DNA of 64,000 bases from Salticus scenicus. Its lineage: Eukaryota > Arthropoda > Arachnida > Araneae > Salticidae. The notes under the pieces are model-generated. The model was not told where the DNA came from. It saw only the letters and a list, made by a program, of their open reading frames with translations, and did not search any database. How positions within the stretch are numbered: position 1 is the first letter of the stretch; each line of letters opens with the position of its first letter. Shown one piece after another: positions 1 through 10,051 of the stretch. The stretch is taken from positions 272,287,695 through 272,351,694 of the forward strand of contig OZ005656.1 in assembly GCA_963930645.1 (NCBI GenBank), in the 5' to 3' direction. The position numbers and the translations under genes are program-made.

Positions 1-330
1 CTCAAACCAAGATTTAAGTACACCTGCTAACTATTTTACACTTTGTTTACAGCTTGTTTATTTTTTAATTATTTAAATATTTGTCTGTTTTTCTTTATGT
101 TTCTTATTTAGGGTTTTGCAAAACTAAACTTTATTTTTTAAGTTATAGAAATTTATTGTATTTTTAAGTTATAAATATTAAAAATAGAAAAAGTTATTTT
201 ATACTCAAAATTAAATAATTTTTTATTAAAATTTCAAATTTCAAATTTTGAATTGAATTGTAAAATAAAATAAAATAAATAAAAAGTTAAGATTACATAA
301 AAAGTTAAAGAAAAAAAAAAAAAAAAAAGA
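1..330. other. AT-rich sequence without a gene
   Basis: Low-complexity A+T sequence ending in an A-tract at about 310-328. The A-tract directly abuts the minus-strand tRNA-like sequence that follows, so it lies on the 3' side of neither a clear gene nor a clear tail. Nothing coding is visible. Confidence 0.6.
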
Positions 331-412
331 GTAGTCCCGCAGGTAGCCTCGAACCCAAGTCATCTGGGTGGGAGGCTCACGCTTTAGGATCACGCCACTG
401 AGGCGCTTACTC
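331..412 (-). repeat. tRNA-derived SINE head or tRNA-like sequence (minus strand)
   Basis: Read on the minus strand, this G+C-rich island has an A-box-like start (CAGTGGCGTGATCC) and, about 45 bases further, GGGTTCGAGGC, which matches an internal RNA polymerase III B box. Between them a CTCCCAC loop is reminiscent of tRNA-Gly. The cloverleaf stems are imperfect, so a tRNA-derived SINE head or a tRNA pseudogene is more likely than a working tRNA. The A-tract next to it on the plus strand would be a T-tract upstream on the minus strand. Whether it is repeated in the genome cannot be seen here. Confidence 0.55.
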
Positions 413-797
413 GATTATGAAATAACTTGTATTTAAAGATTACTGAAACTTTAAATGCTTTTTTCTCGAAATTTTGTGGATAGTGGGTCCTACTGCTTTA
501 ATATGTTGTTACCCTGATAGTATACTACAATCCTGCGCAATTTCGTCCCGATCTGAATTTTCCATGTCGTGACCTCTCCTTGTTAGTATAATTGGTTAAT
601 CTTTCTAATTCCCGGGAAGAATATATGTTTTTGAGCTTTATTTTAAACTAAATAAAATAAAAATTTGAAAGATACAAATATTTTAAAACATAAATTATAA
701 ATGTTTAAATAAATAAATCATTTCATCTATCTATATATATATACATATATTGTGGCAATATATATATATTGCCACAAAGTCAACTTTCTTTACAGCC
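413..797. other. Intergenic AT-rich sequence with a palindrome
   Basis: No gene. A perfect palindrome at 750-777 (TTGTGGCAATA and its complement joined through an AT core) sits just before the tRNA-Asp-like sequence. (TA)n runs occupy about 729-749. Confidence 0.6.
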
Positions 798-869
798 GCT
801 GCCGTGGCGTGGAGGTATGTATTTGGACTGTCACCCCGACGGCCTCGGTTCGATTCCAGCCGGGAGCAA
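798..869 (+). repeat. tRNA-Asp-like SINE head
   Basis: A G+C-rich island has an A-box-like GTGGCGTGGAGGTA, an anticodon-loop-like CTGTCAC as in tRNA-Asp(GUC), and a perfect B box GGTTCGATTCC. The outer seven bases of each end can pair at six positions (GCTGCCG with CGGGAGC), resembling an acceptor stem, but the T stem is weak. I call it tRNA-derived. It lies immediately upstream of an LTR-like promoter block. Confidence 0.6.
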
Positions 870-899
870 GTAGATTCAAAGACCCTAAATAATTATCTC

Positions 900-1140
900 T
901 AAATTCTTATAATTATATTTGCATATTTAATTTCCTATTCTAGCAGTTTCTAGAATATTCTAATTTATGTTAATCTTGTATTCTGGAATATTCGAATATT
1001 GTATATAAGCGATTTGTTCCTCAGTTTGATTATGTTCTCAGCCTAGTGTAGCTGTGTTAGAAGTATACTCTGCTAATAAACTACGTTTGTTACTTCACTT
1101 CGAGCGATCTCTTTGAATCTTCATGACATCTATGCGACAA
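900..1140 (+). mobile_element. LTR-like or promoter-bearing repeat with heat-shock elements
   Basis: Two perfect three-unit heat-shock-type elements occur here: TTCtaGAAtaTTC at 948-960 and TTCtgGAAtaTTC at 981-993. A TATA box (TATATAAG, 1002-1009) follows, and an AATAAA polyadenylation signal lies at 1075-1080. Enhancer, TATA and a polyA signal within about 130 bp is the layout of a U3-R region in an LTR. No second LTR, primer binding site or coding region is visible, so it would be a solo LTR or fragment; a terminal-repeat miniature element is an alternative. Confidence 0.45.
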
Positions 1141-1382
1141 TTTTATGCAAACCTTTCAAACATTGCACAAGATGAAACCAAGTATCACATGAAGAACTAG
1201 AAAGAACATGAATAAAGATTTCTTGGAAAAAAAAAAAAATCTTTAAGCATCCTTTTAATGGAGGCGTGCAACATCAATACCTTTCAAGGGCTCAGACTGA
1301 ATGTTGCAATGAAATTATATGTTTTATCTGTCATACTGTATGCGATCTACTAAAGTTTACTGTTTATATATATATATATATA
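1141..1382. other. AT-rich intergenic sequence
   Basis: An A-tract lies near 1229-1240 and a (TA)n run at 1364-1382. A 68-codon open frame crosses the region, but it runs through the microsatellite and has no recognisable domain. Confidence 0.5.
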
Positions 1383-3471
1383 CTATCGACTCGCGTTACA
1401 ACGACTTTATCGGAACGACTCAATTTGGGTCGTTATATCAAATGGTCGCTATATCAAATAAATCGAAAATAATTTTTCAAATGATGCCTTTTTCATTAAA
1501 TTTGGTTTGATAATGGTTGCAAACGATATACTCCATGTAAAATATGAAATGTATTGGAATTTATAAATGAAATAAAATTTTAAAATTAAAATCAACTAAA
1601 AATATTAACCAATGAGGAACATTATAATTTTCTCAAATTTGACGAAAATGAAAATAATGGTTCCAGGTGACCATTTGAAATAATTCTACGTAGTATATAT
1701 GTGCACTATAAAGTAGAAATGGTACCATAAAAATTTTAAATGAAAGAATAATTTTATTTTGATAAAAATTGCATAATAAAAAAGGAAAGAAGATGTATTA
1801 ATTGTGTACATACTGTACAAAAATCAAATTCTCCTATCTATTTATAAACAACTAATTAAATATTTATTATTTTATGAAGAAAGCAATCATAGAGTTTTGA
1901 TGTAATTTTGAAATTGGAAAAAAAGCATTTTTTAAAAAGAATGGTGTTTTAAAATTATTCATTTCAGTAATTTTGATTTTCAAATGTATCCAGAAGTTTG
2001 TTACGTATTTGCGCAGCTCATTTTTGATTGTAGGATTACTAATTTTTGGAATGTAATTGATATTTCCATTATTCTGCACATTTAATATCCCTTTTGCCTT
2101 TTCACTGGCAATAATTTTTAAGCGGAACATTCGACGAATTTTCTTTACACTCTCTGAATTTGAGAAAATCTGTTTGTTCGAAGTGATTTCTGATGGTTTT
2201 GCTGGAAATTTCTTACCACAGCTTACGTAGTTCGGATTGCAATTGAAAGGCTAACATCAAACTTTTTTTCAGCTTACTTTCTCTGTCATAAACCTTCTGC
2301 CTAATCCGGATTAAAAACGGAAAAAGGGGAAAATAAATTAGAAAATCAGACCTATTGATACAAATTCGGTACCAAATAAAAAGGGCGATTTTTTAGAATG
2401 CAGGGATGCAAATAGGTTTTCGACACGACAATTAGATTTTATAAAAATAACTAAAGTATGAAATTTAGGTGACAACAACTTTTATGTAATACATAAAATA
2501 AATTAGAAATATCAGTCCTATCGTTACAAATTCAGTACCAAGTGAAAGGAGCAATTTTTCTGAATACAGGGGGTGGGGGCAAACAGTTTTTCGACACGAA
2601 AATTATATTTTTAAAAATTAACTAAAGTATGAAATTAAGGTGGCAACAAAAAAGTTACATTTTTATTGGAAATTTCTAACACACGTGATCAATAGGCAAT
2701 GCAAGATTAACTTTTCTTTTATTATTATTATTTTTTAGCTTAAATTTTCTGTCATAAACCTTCTGCCGAATCTGGATTAAAAGCAGAAAAAAGGGGAAAA
2801 TACATTAGAAATACCAGTCCTCTCGTTACAAATTTGGTACCAAATGAAAATGACGATTTTTCTAAATCAGGGGTGCAAGCTGTTTTTCGAAACTACTATT
2901 AGATTTTTAAAAATTACCTAAAGCATGAAATTTATGTGGAAACACTTTATTTGAATTCATTTTAATTCATCTTAACTCATTTCAGCCATTTTAAAAAGTA
3001 CGTGGCTCGTTACAAATTCGGTACCAAATGATAATAGGCGATTTTTCCGAATTCAAGGGTGCAAACAGTTGACACTACAATTAATTTTTTTTAAATCAAC
3101 TAAAGTGTGAAATTTAAGTGGCAACACTTCATTTTAATCTTTAATTAATAATTTTAATAATTTAATTATTTTTTATAATTATTTTTATAATTATTTAATT
3201 ATTTAATTTATAATTATTTAATTATTTTTTTAATAATTTAATTATTTTTTAAATTTAATTTTATCTTCTTAAAAAAAAATAATAATAATAATAAGTAAAT
3301 ATCACATCTTAAACTATAAATTGAAGAAAGTACAGTCATTTACTGGGTCGTTATATAAGGAGTGTTGTATGGTCATTATATCAAATATGAAATAACATTA
3401 TCTTAACTGGAAGTCAATCGAGACTTTTCAAAAGATCGCTATATCGTGTTGGGTATAACGTGAGTTGACTG
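1383..3471. mobile_element. pogo-like TIR element, non-autonomous or gutted
   Basis: The left end (CTATCGACTCGCGTTACAAC) is an imperfect inverted match to the right end, whose complement begins CAGTCAACTCACGTTATACC. Both are flanked by TA. Subterminal GTCGTTATATCAAA and related boxes (1429-1460; about 3345-3390; about 3436-3445) resemble the repeated transposase-binding boxes typical of pogo/Tigger-type elements; that family assignment is inference. The interior shows no DDE motif. Most of the right half is the tandem repeat described separately. Length about 2.09 kb. Confidence 0.5.
2277..3130 (+). repeat. Four-copy ~125-150-bp repeat inside the pogo-like element
   Basis: Four diverged copies (about 2350-2490, 2513-2660, 2818-2950, 3005-3130) share GTTACAAATTCGGTACCAAA, then GGCGATTTTTCTGAAT, a cAGGGGTGCAAAC stretch, and ACTAAAGTATGAAATTTA before GGCAACA. 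A preceding block (TCTGTCATAAACCTTCTGCC) occurs twice, at about 2283 and 2749, so the array has a higher-order layout. A further partial unit lies at the right edge of the window (63938-64000). Confidence 0.75.
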
Positions 3472-3494
3472 TATATATATATATATATATATAT
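3472..3494. repeat. (TA)n microsatellite
   Basis: Pure TA run flanking the right end of the pogo-like element; it includes the putative TA target. Confidence 0.9.
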
Positions 3495-3599
3495 GTATAT
3501 TATACTAGAACTGCTCAATGTCAAAAAGTTAATAATTTTATTAATCAAAACATAACCGAGGAAAAGTCATAAAAAATCACTTATTTTACTTAAAATAAT

Positions 3600-3720
3600 T
3601 ATAGTGATAGTAATATTATTGCGTTTTATATATTAGCATAAAACAGCACATGCGTATTATACTAAATAATTTCCTTTACAGCCGTTTAAGATCTATATAA
3701 TTTCTTTTGTGTGTCTATGT
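3600..3720 (+). repeat. Dispersed repeat, uninterrupted copy
   Basis: TATATTAGCATAAAACAGCA followed by ATACTAAATAATTTC and AAGATCTAT. Two other copies begin exactly after the right ends of Tc1-type elements (9541 and 29603). Here the sequence runs through without a transposon, so this may represent the empty site. Confidence 0.6.
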
Positions 3721-4382
3721 ATTTATATATGTTATAACATAGTAAATTTAAGAATGAAATAGAATTGAATACCACCAAAATCCGCAATGACAAAAAATAA
3801 ATAATTTATAATTAAGTTAAATAACCTGGGAAGTATTCAGCACAGATATGAAAACAATTAGTAATAGTTTTATTAAAATATGAAAAAAAATTAAAATAAA
3901 ATAAACTTACCTTAGCAATATTCCTAGAATATTGTCTTAAATTATTTTAAGAAACAAGCTATAAAACGAGAGTGAATCCACGATATAATATCAAAAGCAA
4001 ACTTCGAGAAATTAATAACTAAAAGTTTTATTAAAAACATTTTAAGAGCAAAAACTTTGAAACAATCTCAAATTGTAGAGATTTATCATCAGGGAGAACC
4101 ATCTCTGGAGTGGGAACTTGGAAATACAAGATTTCAAACTCTTGCTATTAAAGCAAAATAACCAAAGGGTTCTCCTTTCTTGCATGTAAAATATAAATAC
4201 AAGTGAGGGGGGGGGGGGGTTTAAAGGTATAAAAAAAATAGAATCAATGAACTGCAGTAGCCACCTAAAGAATCCAAGCCTCGTTTAAACAAGCAAAACG
4301 TAGTAAAATAAGATTAGTTGATATCGGTACTTACGAAGATAAAAGATCACAACATGCATCCAAGAAGTCAGCAAAAATAGTC
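3721..4382. other. AT-rich sequence; possible Penelope-type end at 4060-4190
   Basis: No gene. At 4087-4094 ATCATCAGGGAGAACC resembles the ATCTTCATCAGGGAGGCC core of the Penelope-like terminal repeat 850 bases downstream, and it is followed by a similar purine-rich segment. A pure G-run lies at 4207-4219. The similarity is short, so the relation is tentative. Confidence 0.35.
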
Positions 4383-4618
4383 TAACCATAGCCTCCTAAA
4401 CTAGATGCCTTCCACGTGGCTCAGAATCTTAGCAGCAGTTCAAGCTGTAGGCAGCGCCGCCTTTAAGTTTCTTCCATTATATTCGACTTTTATGTATATC
4501 AAATACCATTTTTAGTGACTGTTGAATAAAAAAGTCACGCAATCCGTACCAAGTGGCGCTGTTTGCCGCCAATTTTCCGAGCCATGCGGAAGGCATCTAG
4601 TTTAGGAGGCTATGGTTT
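4383..4618. mobile_element. Short TIR element (MITE), ~235 bp
   Basis: The first and last ~38 bases are inverted copies: CCATAGCCTCCTAAACTAGA with ATGCCTTCC and GGCTC on the left, the complement on the right. The interior is noncoding and contains two GGCGC-type boxes. The target duplication is not clear (TA is possible). The superfamily is not recognised. Confidence 0.75.
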
Positions 4619-4867
4619 AACCCACCAAATGACACACACACACACACAGATATATATATATATATATACACATATACATATACACACACTTCATAAAAAT
4701 TTCAAGAAGCTTATTTAGAAAAAATGTATATATTATATATATTTTAGAAAACTATTGACATGAATTTATAAATATATGAGTTTTACAGATTAGAAAAACT
4801 AAAAAGAGAATTACAAACCAATGCGCAAAATTGCAGCGAAAAGAAATGTAAAACTTAGATGTAGGAA
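4619..4867. repeat. (CA)n/(TA)n microsatellite and AT-rich flank of the Penelope-like element
   Basis: Compound CA/TA repeats occupy about 4632-4690. A similar (TA)n(CA)n tract lies just outside the right arm of the element at 6664-6714, so both outer borders carry the same kind of microsatellite. Confidence 0.7.
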
Positions 4868-5292
4868 TATATAAATGTAGAATTATATAAACAAATGAAT
4901 GAAATTAAACCCTAAAAAGCACTGAGATCTTCATCAGGGAGGCCCCTCAGTGTAGGGGTAAACGAGAAGTTTCTGAAAGGACAGTAGCCATAAGCTAATA
5001 ACTATCCTTAGCCCCCAACTTCTCACCAAACAAAAAACCACCAATAACTGAAGAGAAATCAAACATACATATAATATATAAAACTACTAAATAAACTTCA
5101 TAAAATTATCAAATTGTAAAAGTTACAAAATTATATCAATTCCTTTAAGAAATATATATACAATACAATAAAGAATTACTGAATGTAAACAAGAAAGTAT
5201 AAAATGAAATGAGAATACAACCCTTCATCTGGAAAACAAATTAACTTCGGCCGACGGGGCTACTCGTCAGTACTTATAATATTGGCCTTTGA
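4868..5292 (-). repeat. Left inverted terminal repeat of the Penelope-like element
   Basis: Inverted copy of 6236-6665. Landmarks: ATCTTCATCAGGGAGGCC, the hairpin CCCCT-cagtgt-AGGGG at about 4943-4958, AACGAGAAGTTTCTGAAAGG, CCCCCAACTTCTCACC, and at the inner border GGCCGACGGGGCTACTCGTC. On the minus strand the ATCAGGG part reads CCCTGATGAAGAT. Confidence 0.85.
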
Positions 5293-5489
5293 TAAAAAAA
5301 AAAACTAAATTTAAGCAGAAATTGTTTTAATTTTCCATATCTATTCGTTACTGTAAAATTTCATAAAAATCCAGTTACATTTCGTTTTGTTACCTGTGGT
5401 ACTAATAGCTGGTAAAATTTTGTTTAAATATTTAAATTCAGTTTTAAAAGTAATAAATTCAGCTAATGATTGTAACATTATAAACAATA

Positions 5490-6230
5490 ACTAGAAAGTT
5501 TTAGAATATTTCAAGATTAATTCAGAAAGCATTGCTTCCGTAAATACCTATGATTTTGAAAATTTGTTTGGCAGTATTCCGCACAACTTGGTAATAGAAG
5601 TTTTTGAAAGCATTTATGATGAATTTGGCAGCCACTTAAATTGTGATAAAAATTACTGGATTAATCTTATCAGGTTTTGTATTTTTGAAAACGTTTTGTT
5701 TAACGGAAAATATTACTTTTTACAGCGGAGGGGAATCCCAATGGGAACGAGTTTTTCGAGTGCTTTCGCAAATTTATTTTTATATTTTTTCGAAATTTTT
5801 TTCATAAAATATTACTTTCTTCAGATATGTTGATGATTTAATTGTTTTTAACTGTAATTGTTTCGAAAATATTTCTGGAAAAATATATCCTAAAGAATTA
5901 ATTTTAAACCGTACAGATACTGATAAAATTTCTTTCCTAGATTTAAATATAAAGAGAAAAGAAGATAAATGGCTCATTGGATTATATGATAAAAGAAAAG
6001 ATTTTAATTTTAAAGTTAATAGTCTAACTAATTGGTTTTCAAATATCAGTAGAAAAGTTTTAAAAAATATTATGTTCGCACAGCTTAAAATAATCCGTAC
6101 TATTTGCAATAATGAAGAAGATTTAAAATATGCTTTTGAAGACTTAAAATGTAGCTTGCAAATTAATTGTTACCCGTCCCAATTTTTAACTGTGAGTTTC
6201 CAGAGTTTTCCTATCTCGGTTTGTTCTACT
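5490..6230 (+). pseudogene. Penelope-like reverse transcriptase fragment, frameshifted
   Basis: The conceptual protein shows the palm motifs of a Penelope-type reverse transcriptase in order. Motif A is TYDFENLFGSIPH (from about 5546), with the catalytic Asp in YDF. Motif B is RRGIPMGTSFSSAFANLF (about 5730-5785). Motif C is RYVDDLIVF (from about 5823), with the two catalytic Asp. FLDLNIK and YDKRKDFNF follow, a conserved post-palm pattern of the family, then an SQLIR-like FAQLKIIRTIC. Motifs A and B are in one frame and motif C onward in another, so one frameshift lies between about 5790 and 5820. The N-terminal fingers upstream are mostly lost, and no GIY-YIG domain follows; the frame runs into the right terminal repeat. 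The enzyme would synthesise cDNA at a target nick. This copy is dead, but its catalytic residues remain, so decay is not very old. Confidence 0.85.
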
Positions 6231-6235
6231 TCCTC

Positions 6236-6658
6236 ATTCAAGGGCGATATTGAAGTACCGACGAGTAGCCCCGTCGGCCGAAGTTAATTTGTTTTCCAGA
6301 TGAAGGGTTGTATTCTTATTTCATTTTATACTTTCTTGTTTACATTTAGTAATTCTTTATTGTATTGTATATATTTTTTTAAATGAATTGACATAATTTT
6401 CTAAGTTTTACAATTTGATAATTTTATGGAGTTTTTTTAGTAGTTTTATATATTATATGTATGTTTGATTTCTTTTCAGTTATTGGTGTTTTTCTGTTTG
6501 GTGAGAAGTTGGGGGCTAAGGATAGTTATGGCTACTGTCTTATGGCTACTGTCCTTTCAGAAACTTCTCGTTTACCCCTATACTGAGGGGCCTCCCTGAT
6601 GAAGATCTGTTTTTTTTTTTTTGGGTTTAATTTCATTAATTTGTTTATATACTTCTAC

Positions 6659-6665
<7 letters not shown>
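6236..6665 (+). repeat. Right inverted terminal repeat of the Penelope-like element
   Basis: Inverted partner of the left arm. It differs by a short duplication (a second ATGGCTACTGTC near 6540) and by a T-tract at 6610-6622 where the left arm has CAGTGC. The hairpin is kept as CCCCT-atactg-AGGGG. The stop codon of the RT frame lies inside this repeat. Confidence 0.85.
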
Positions 6666-6715
<50 letters not shown>

Positions 6716-7251
6716 ACTTACCTGTATGTAAAATTATAGTAGTATAAAAGTTTATCATCATTATTAATATTATTATTAAAATTATTAATATTATTATTTT
6801 TACAGTTTAACAAAATATCTGCAGTATGATTAATGCCAAAAATATATATCGAATGCGGCACACGTTATCTTTACTTCTATCGTTTTATGAGAGATTATGA
6901 CTGCCAAAAAGTTTTTTGCAGAAAAAAATGATAAAGAAAAAAAAATAAATATAACATAAATGCAGATGTGCAAAGAAGGGAAATAATAGTTATTTAATTC
7001 CTTTTCTAAAACAAAAAAATGAATTTAAGAGAAATCGTTGTTAGTGATAGTTTGCAAATCTAATGTTAAAAAGAGAGTGAGGATTATATTTTTTTTTTTT
7101 TTTTTTCTAACCTCTGAATCGGAATAACACTGTTTTCTGTTTCTTTTTTTCTTTTTTAAGAAAAGAAATAACTGTAATATTTTGTGTATTTTTTTCCCCT
7201 TTAAATAGTTTAAGTGTTTCTTTTTACATACATGGTAAATGTAGTACGGGG

Positions 7252-7282
<31 letters not shown>

Positions 7283-7880
7283 ATACTAATTTAGATTTTA
7301 AGACGGTTTTAAAAAATACATAAAAATAGTTTATTTTAGTACTTTTATTTATTTATTTATTTTTTAACATTTTGTTTGTTTGTTTGTTTGTTTAAGCTAT
7401 TTTTATTATACTACATTCTAATTCACTTGAAAAATAAATAATTAAATAAAAATAAAAAATAAAAATAAAATAAAGTATAATTTTTATTTATGTGAAATAA
7501 AAATTTGGAAGATTTATGAATCTTACAAACTTAAAAAAGAAAAAAAAAAAAACTTTTATCCAAATTTAAATTATTTTAGAAAAAAATCTGTTACTTATAA
7601 AAAAATAAATGTCTTACAGTGGGATTATTTGATTTAAGAAAAAAAAAATTAATAAATTTAATAATGAAAAAAAAAAAGCTATATCACTTAAAATTATCAA
7701 GACTTCCCGAAAACATTTTTCTTTAATTTTGTACACTTTTTTATTCGTTTTTTTTTTTTTTTAAGCTACTTTTCTTATACTACATTCAAATAAAAGATTC
7801 AATATAAAAGATTTATTTAATTTTCTACTTTTGTTTTTATAGCCATGTTTGTTAAACTTTTAAAACCTGGTACATTTACA
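6666..7880. other. AT-rich, low-complexity stretch
   Basis: Opens with (TA)n(CA)n (to about 6714). It then has many A- and T-tracts, GTTT repeats (about 7375-7395) and (TA)n near 7262. No open frame with a recognisable domain and no TIR pair was found. Confidence 0.6.
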
Positions 7881-7899
7881 GTAATAAGTCATTGTGATA

Positions 7900-9540
7900 C
7901 ACAGTGCATAAAAAATGTAGACGGACACTTCTTTACAATTTTTTGAAACACCGTCTTTGTTTAATAGGAAATGTCAATTAAAATTCTTTAACATGTTTAT
8001 ACTTATCAATCTCCATATTTTTGACAGACAAATAAAAATATTCAATTATTTATGATTTTAATGTAGGGAAATGCAGAAAAGAGAAAATATATACATTTGC
8101 ACAATATATATATGTTTTAAAAGTAGACGGACACTGGTGAAAAACTGCAATTATCTAAGTGGGTGTTTCTTGTAGAATGCCAGTTATGCATGGACATGTA
8201 CATTTGGCATTTTGTCAATTGCTAACGCGCTTGACAAGATGGTTTCACGTAGTTAAATTTCTTGGAGATGAATGCGCCATGCCACGAGGAATTCCTCTAA
8301 CCGATTACCAGAAAGGACAGATTATAGCGCTGAAAAATGTTAATAAAAGAGTCAGAGAAATTAGTAGGTTACTTCTAATAAGGAAAAGTAGCATCAGCGA
8401 TTTTCTACGTGCTCCTGAAGCCCATGGCGTAAAGAAAAAGAGTGGCCGGCCAAAGAAACTTTCGCTTCGAGAATAAAGAAAAATTTTTATTGAGCTGAAA
8501 AAAACTGGAGCATCAATTCCCAGCGTTCGAATAAGCACAGCAATTACTGACATAACTTCTCAGAGAATTTATAACTACATTAAGCACTCAGAGCTCTTTC
8601 AATATAAGAAGAGAAAACATCAACCATGCTGGAAGGATCACCACGGGACAGAACACCTACAGTGGGCTCAAAACCATATGTCTTGGACTAAAGAATGGAT
8701 ATCTGTAGTTTTTTTTTTCAGATGAGAAAAAAATTAATTTAGACGGCCCAGATGGATACCAATATTATTGGCACAGTTTGGAGAAAGAAGAAGAAGTGTA
8801 CTCTACTCGGCAAGTTGGTGGTGGTGGGTGATGGTGTGGCTAGCTGTTGGCTATGGTGGAAGGACAAATTTAGTGCTCCTAAGTAAGATGCAGACTCACA
8901 AAGGTTATATTGAAACACTAAGCAGTGAGCTTTTGCCATTTGCGTGTGATCTTGGAGGAGAAAACTGGATTTTCCAACAAGATGGAGCGCCAATACACAC
9001 CGCTAACAACGTTAAAAAATGGTTTCATGAGAACAACTTCATTGTTTTACCCTGACCAACCAAGAGTCCGGATATGAATCCTGTAGAAAACATTTGGGCA
9101 ATACTTGTTCATAAAATTTATGAGGGTGTATGCCAGTATGAATCAATTTACCAGCTCAAAGAAGCTCTTACAAACATTTGGGAAATTTTCTGCCAAAAAA
9201 AGATTCAGAATCTTATTGGTTCGATGCCTAACAGAGTATACGAACTTATTAAAGCATATAAGAGACGAAACCCTTACTAAAAACGTTTTATTTTAGAGAT
9301 ACAAGATGTGTCCGTCTACTTTTTTAAAGAAAAATTACAGTGCAAATATGCACCACTTTTGTTTCCTGAATTTTTCCACTACATAATTCAAAAGGATTGA
9401 ACCTATATCCATAAAATAATAATATATGATGTCTCAGGAATATAATTATATTAGAGGAATGAACCTCATATCTCTAATTAAAGAAATAAACGGCTTTAAA
9501 ATATTACAAGTAAGTGTCCGTCTACTTTTTTTATGCAGTG
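7900..9540 (+). mobile_element. Tc1/Tc3-type DNA transposon with IR/DR ends, inactive
   Basis: The ends are inverted: CACAGTGCATAAAAAATG then TAGACGGACACTT on the left, and on the right the complement CACTGCATAAAAAAAG then TAGACGGACACTT. Flanking TA is present on both sides. Each end carries a second copy of the GTAGACGGACACT box about 205 bp inward (8122 and 9307), which is the IR/DR arrangement seen in some Tc1 elements such as Sleeping Beauty. Length 1641 bp. Its transposase is broken. Confidence 0.9.
8279..9280 (+). pseudogene. Tc1/Tc3-like DD34E transposase pseudogene
   Basis: The start MPRGIPLTDYQKGQII is typical of Tc3/Tc1 paired-like helix-turn-helix domains, and KKKSGRPKKLS is a GRPK hook between the two DNA-binding subdomains. 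The first frame ends at 8476. Later frames give FSDEKKINLDG (first Asp, about 8720), FQQDGAPIHTA (second Asp, about 8981) and SPDMNPVENIW (Glu, about 9086), with 34 residues between the second Asp and the Glu. An in-frame TGA at 9053-9055 stands where a Trp codon (TGG) is expected. The C-terminal IGSMPNRVYELIKA matches Tc1-type ends. There are two or more frameshifts and one nonsense change. All three catalytic acidic residues survive. The transposase would cut and paste the element at TA. Confidence 0.9.
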
Positions 9541-9619
9541 TATATTAGCATAAAAGAGCATATATTTATTTATACTAAATAATTTCACTTACGTTAGCTT
9601 AAGATCTATAATATTTCTT

Positions 9620-9660
<41 letters not shown>
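9541..9660 (+). repeat. Dispersed repeat directly right of the Tc1-type element, then (TA)n
   Basis: TATATTAGCATAAAAGAGCA with ATACTAAATAATTTC and AAGATCTAT follows the right TIR without a gap. The same repeat follows another transposon at 29603 and is uninterrupted at about 3600-3720. A (TA)n tract closes it at about 9625-9658. Confidence 0.7.
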
Positions 9661-9662
<2 letters not shown>

Positions 9663-10051
9663 CTGCAGGACAAAAATATCAATAATGCTTATTTATAAAA
9701 ATAATAATAAAGAGCCTTTCATTCCTATAATCTTTTATTTCATTTACATAAATATTCATTATTCATATGAAAGATCAGAATAATATATTCCGTATTCATA
9801 TCTTATAAGATATATATATATATATATATACACAACTGACAGCGCCCACCTTTATAAAATCTCAATTTTACATGAAAATAAATACAAGGAAAAACACATT
9901 TCTTCTAATATGAAGAAAATTCCTTTTAATTTAGGGATATATCTCTCATTATTATTTTTTTTTAAACCCATATCGGAAAGAGAAAGTATTGTTTTTTTGG
10001 AATAAAAATTTATAAATCAAAGAAATTGTGATATATTTACATTTTTAGTTT
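9661..10051. other. AT-rich sequence
   Basis: No gene; a (TA)n tract at about 9810-9830 and T-tracts. Nothing else recognised. Confidence 0.5.

Larger units (their letters stand above)
4868..6665 (+). mobile_element. Penelope-like retroelement relic with inverted terminal repeats
   Basis: A reverse-transcriptase relic sits between two long inverted repeats (4868-5292 and 6236-6665) that look more than 90 per cent identical by eye. Penelope-like elements are known to carry LTR-like repeats in tandem or inverted orientation, so the layout fits the family. The RT begins near motif A and ends where the right arm starts. No GIY-YIG endonuclease region is visible, so the copy is truncated and internally shortened and cannot be autonomous. 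Confidence 0.75.

Noticed and set aside
1867..2130. 87-codon minus-strand open frame inside the pogo-like element
   Set aside because: No DDE, HTH or other recognisable motif and strongly AT-driven composition (Lys, Asn, Ile, Phe). Length is not surprising in this sequence.
3525..3560. ACTGCTCAATGTC as another Tc1 left end
   Set aside because: Only about ten bases resemble the CACTGCTCGACATTG end, and no partner or transposase follows.
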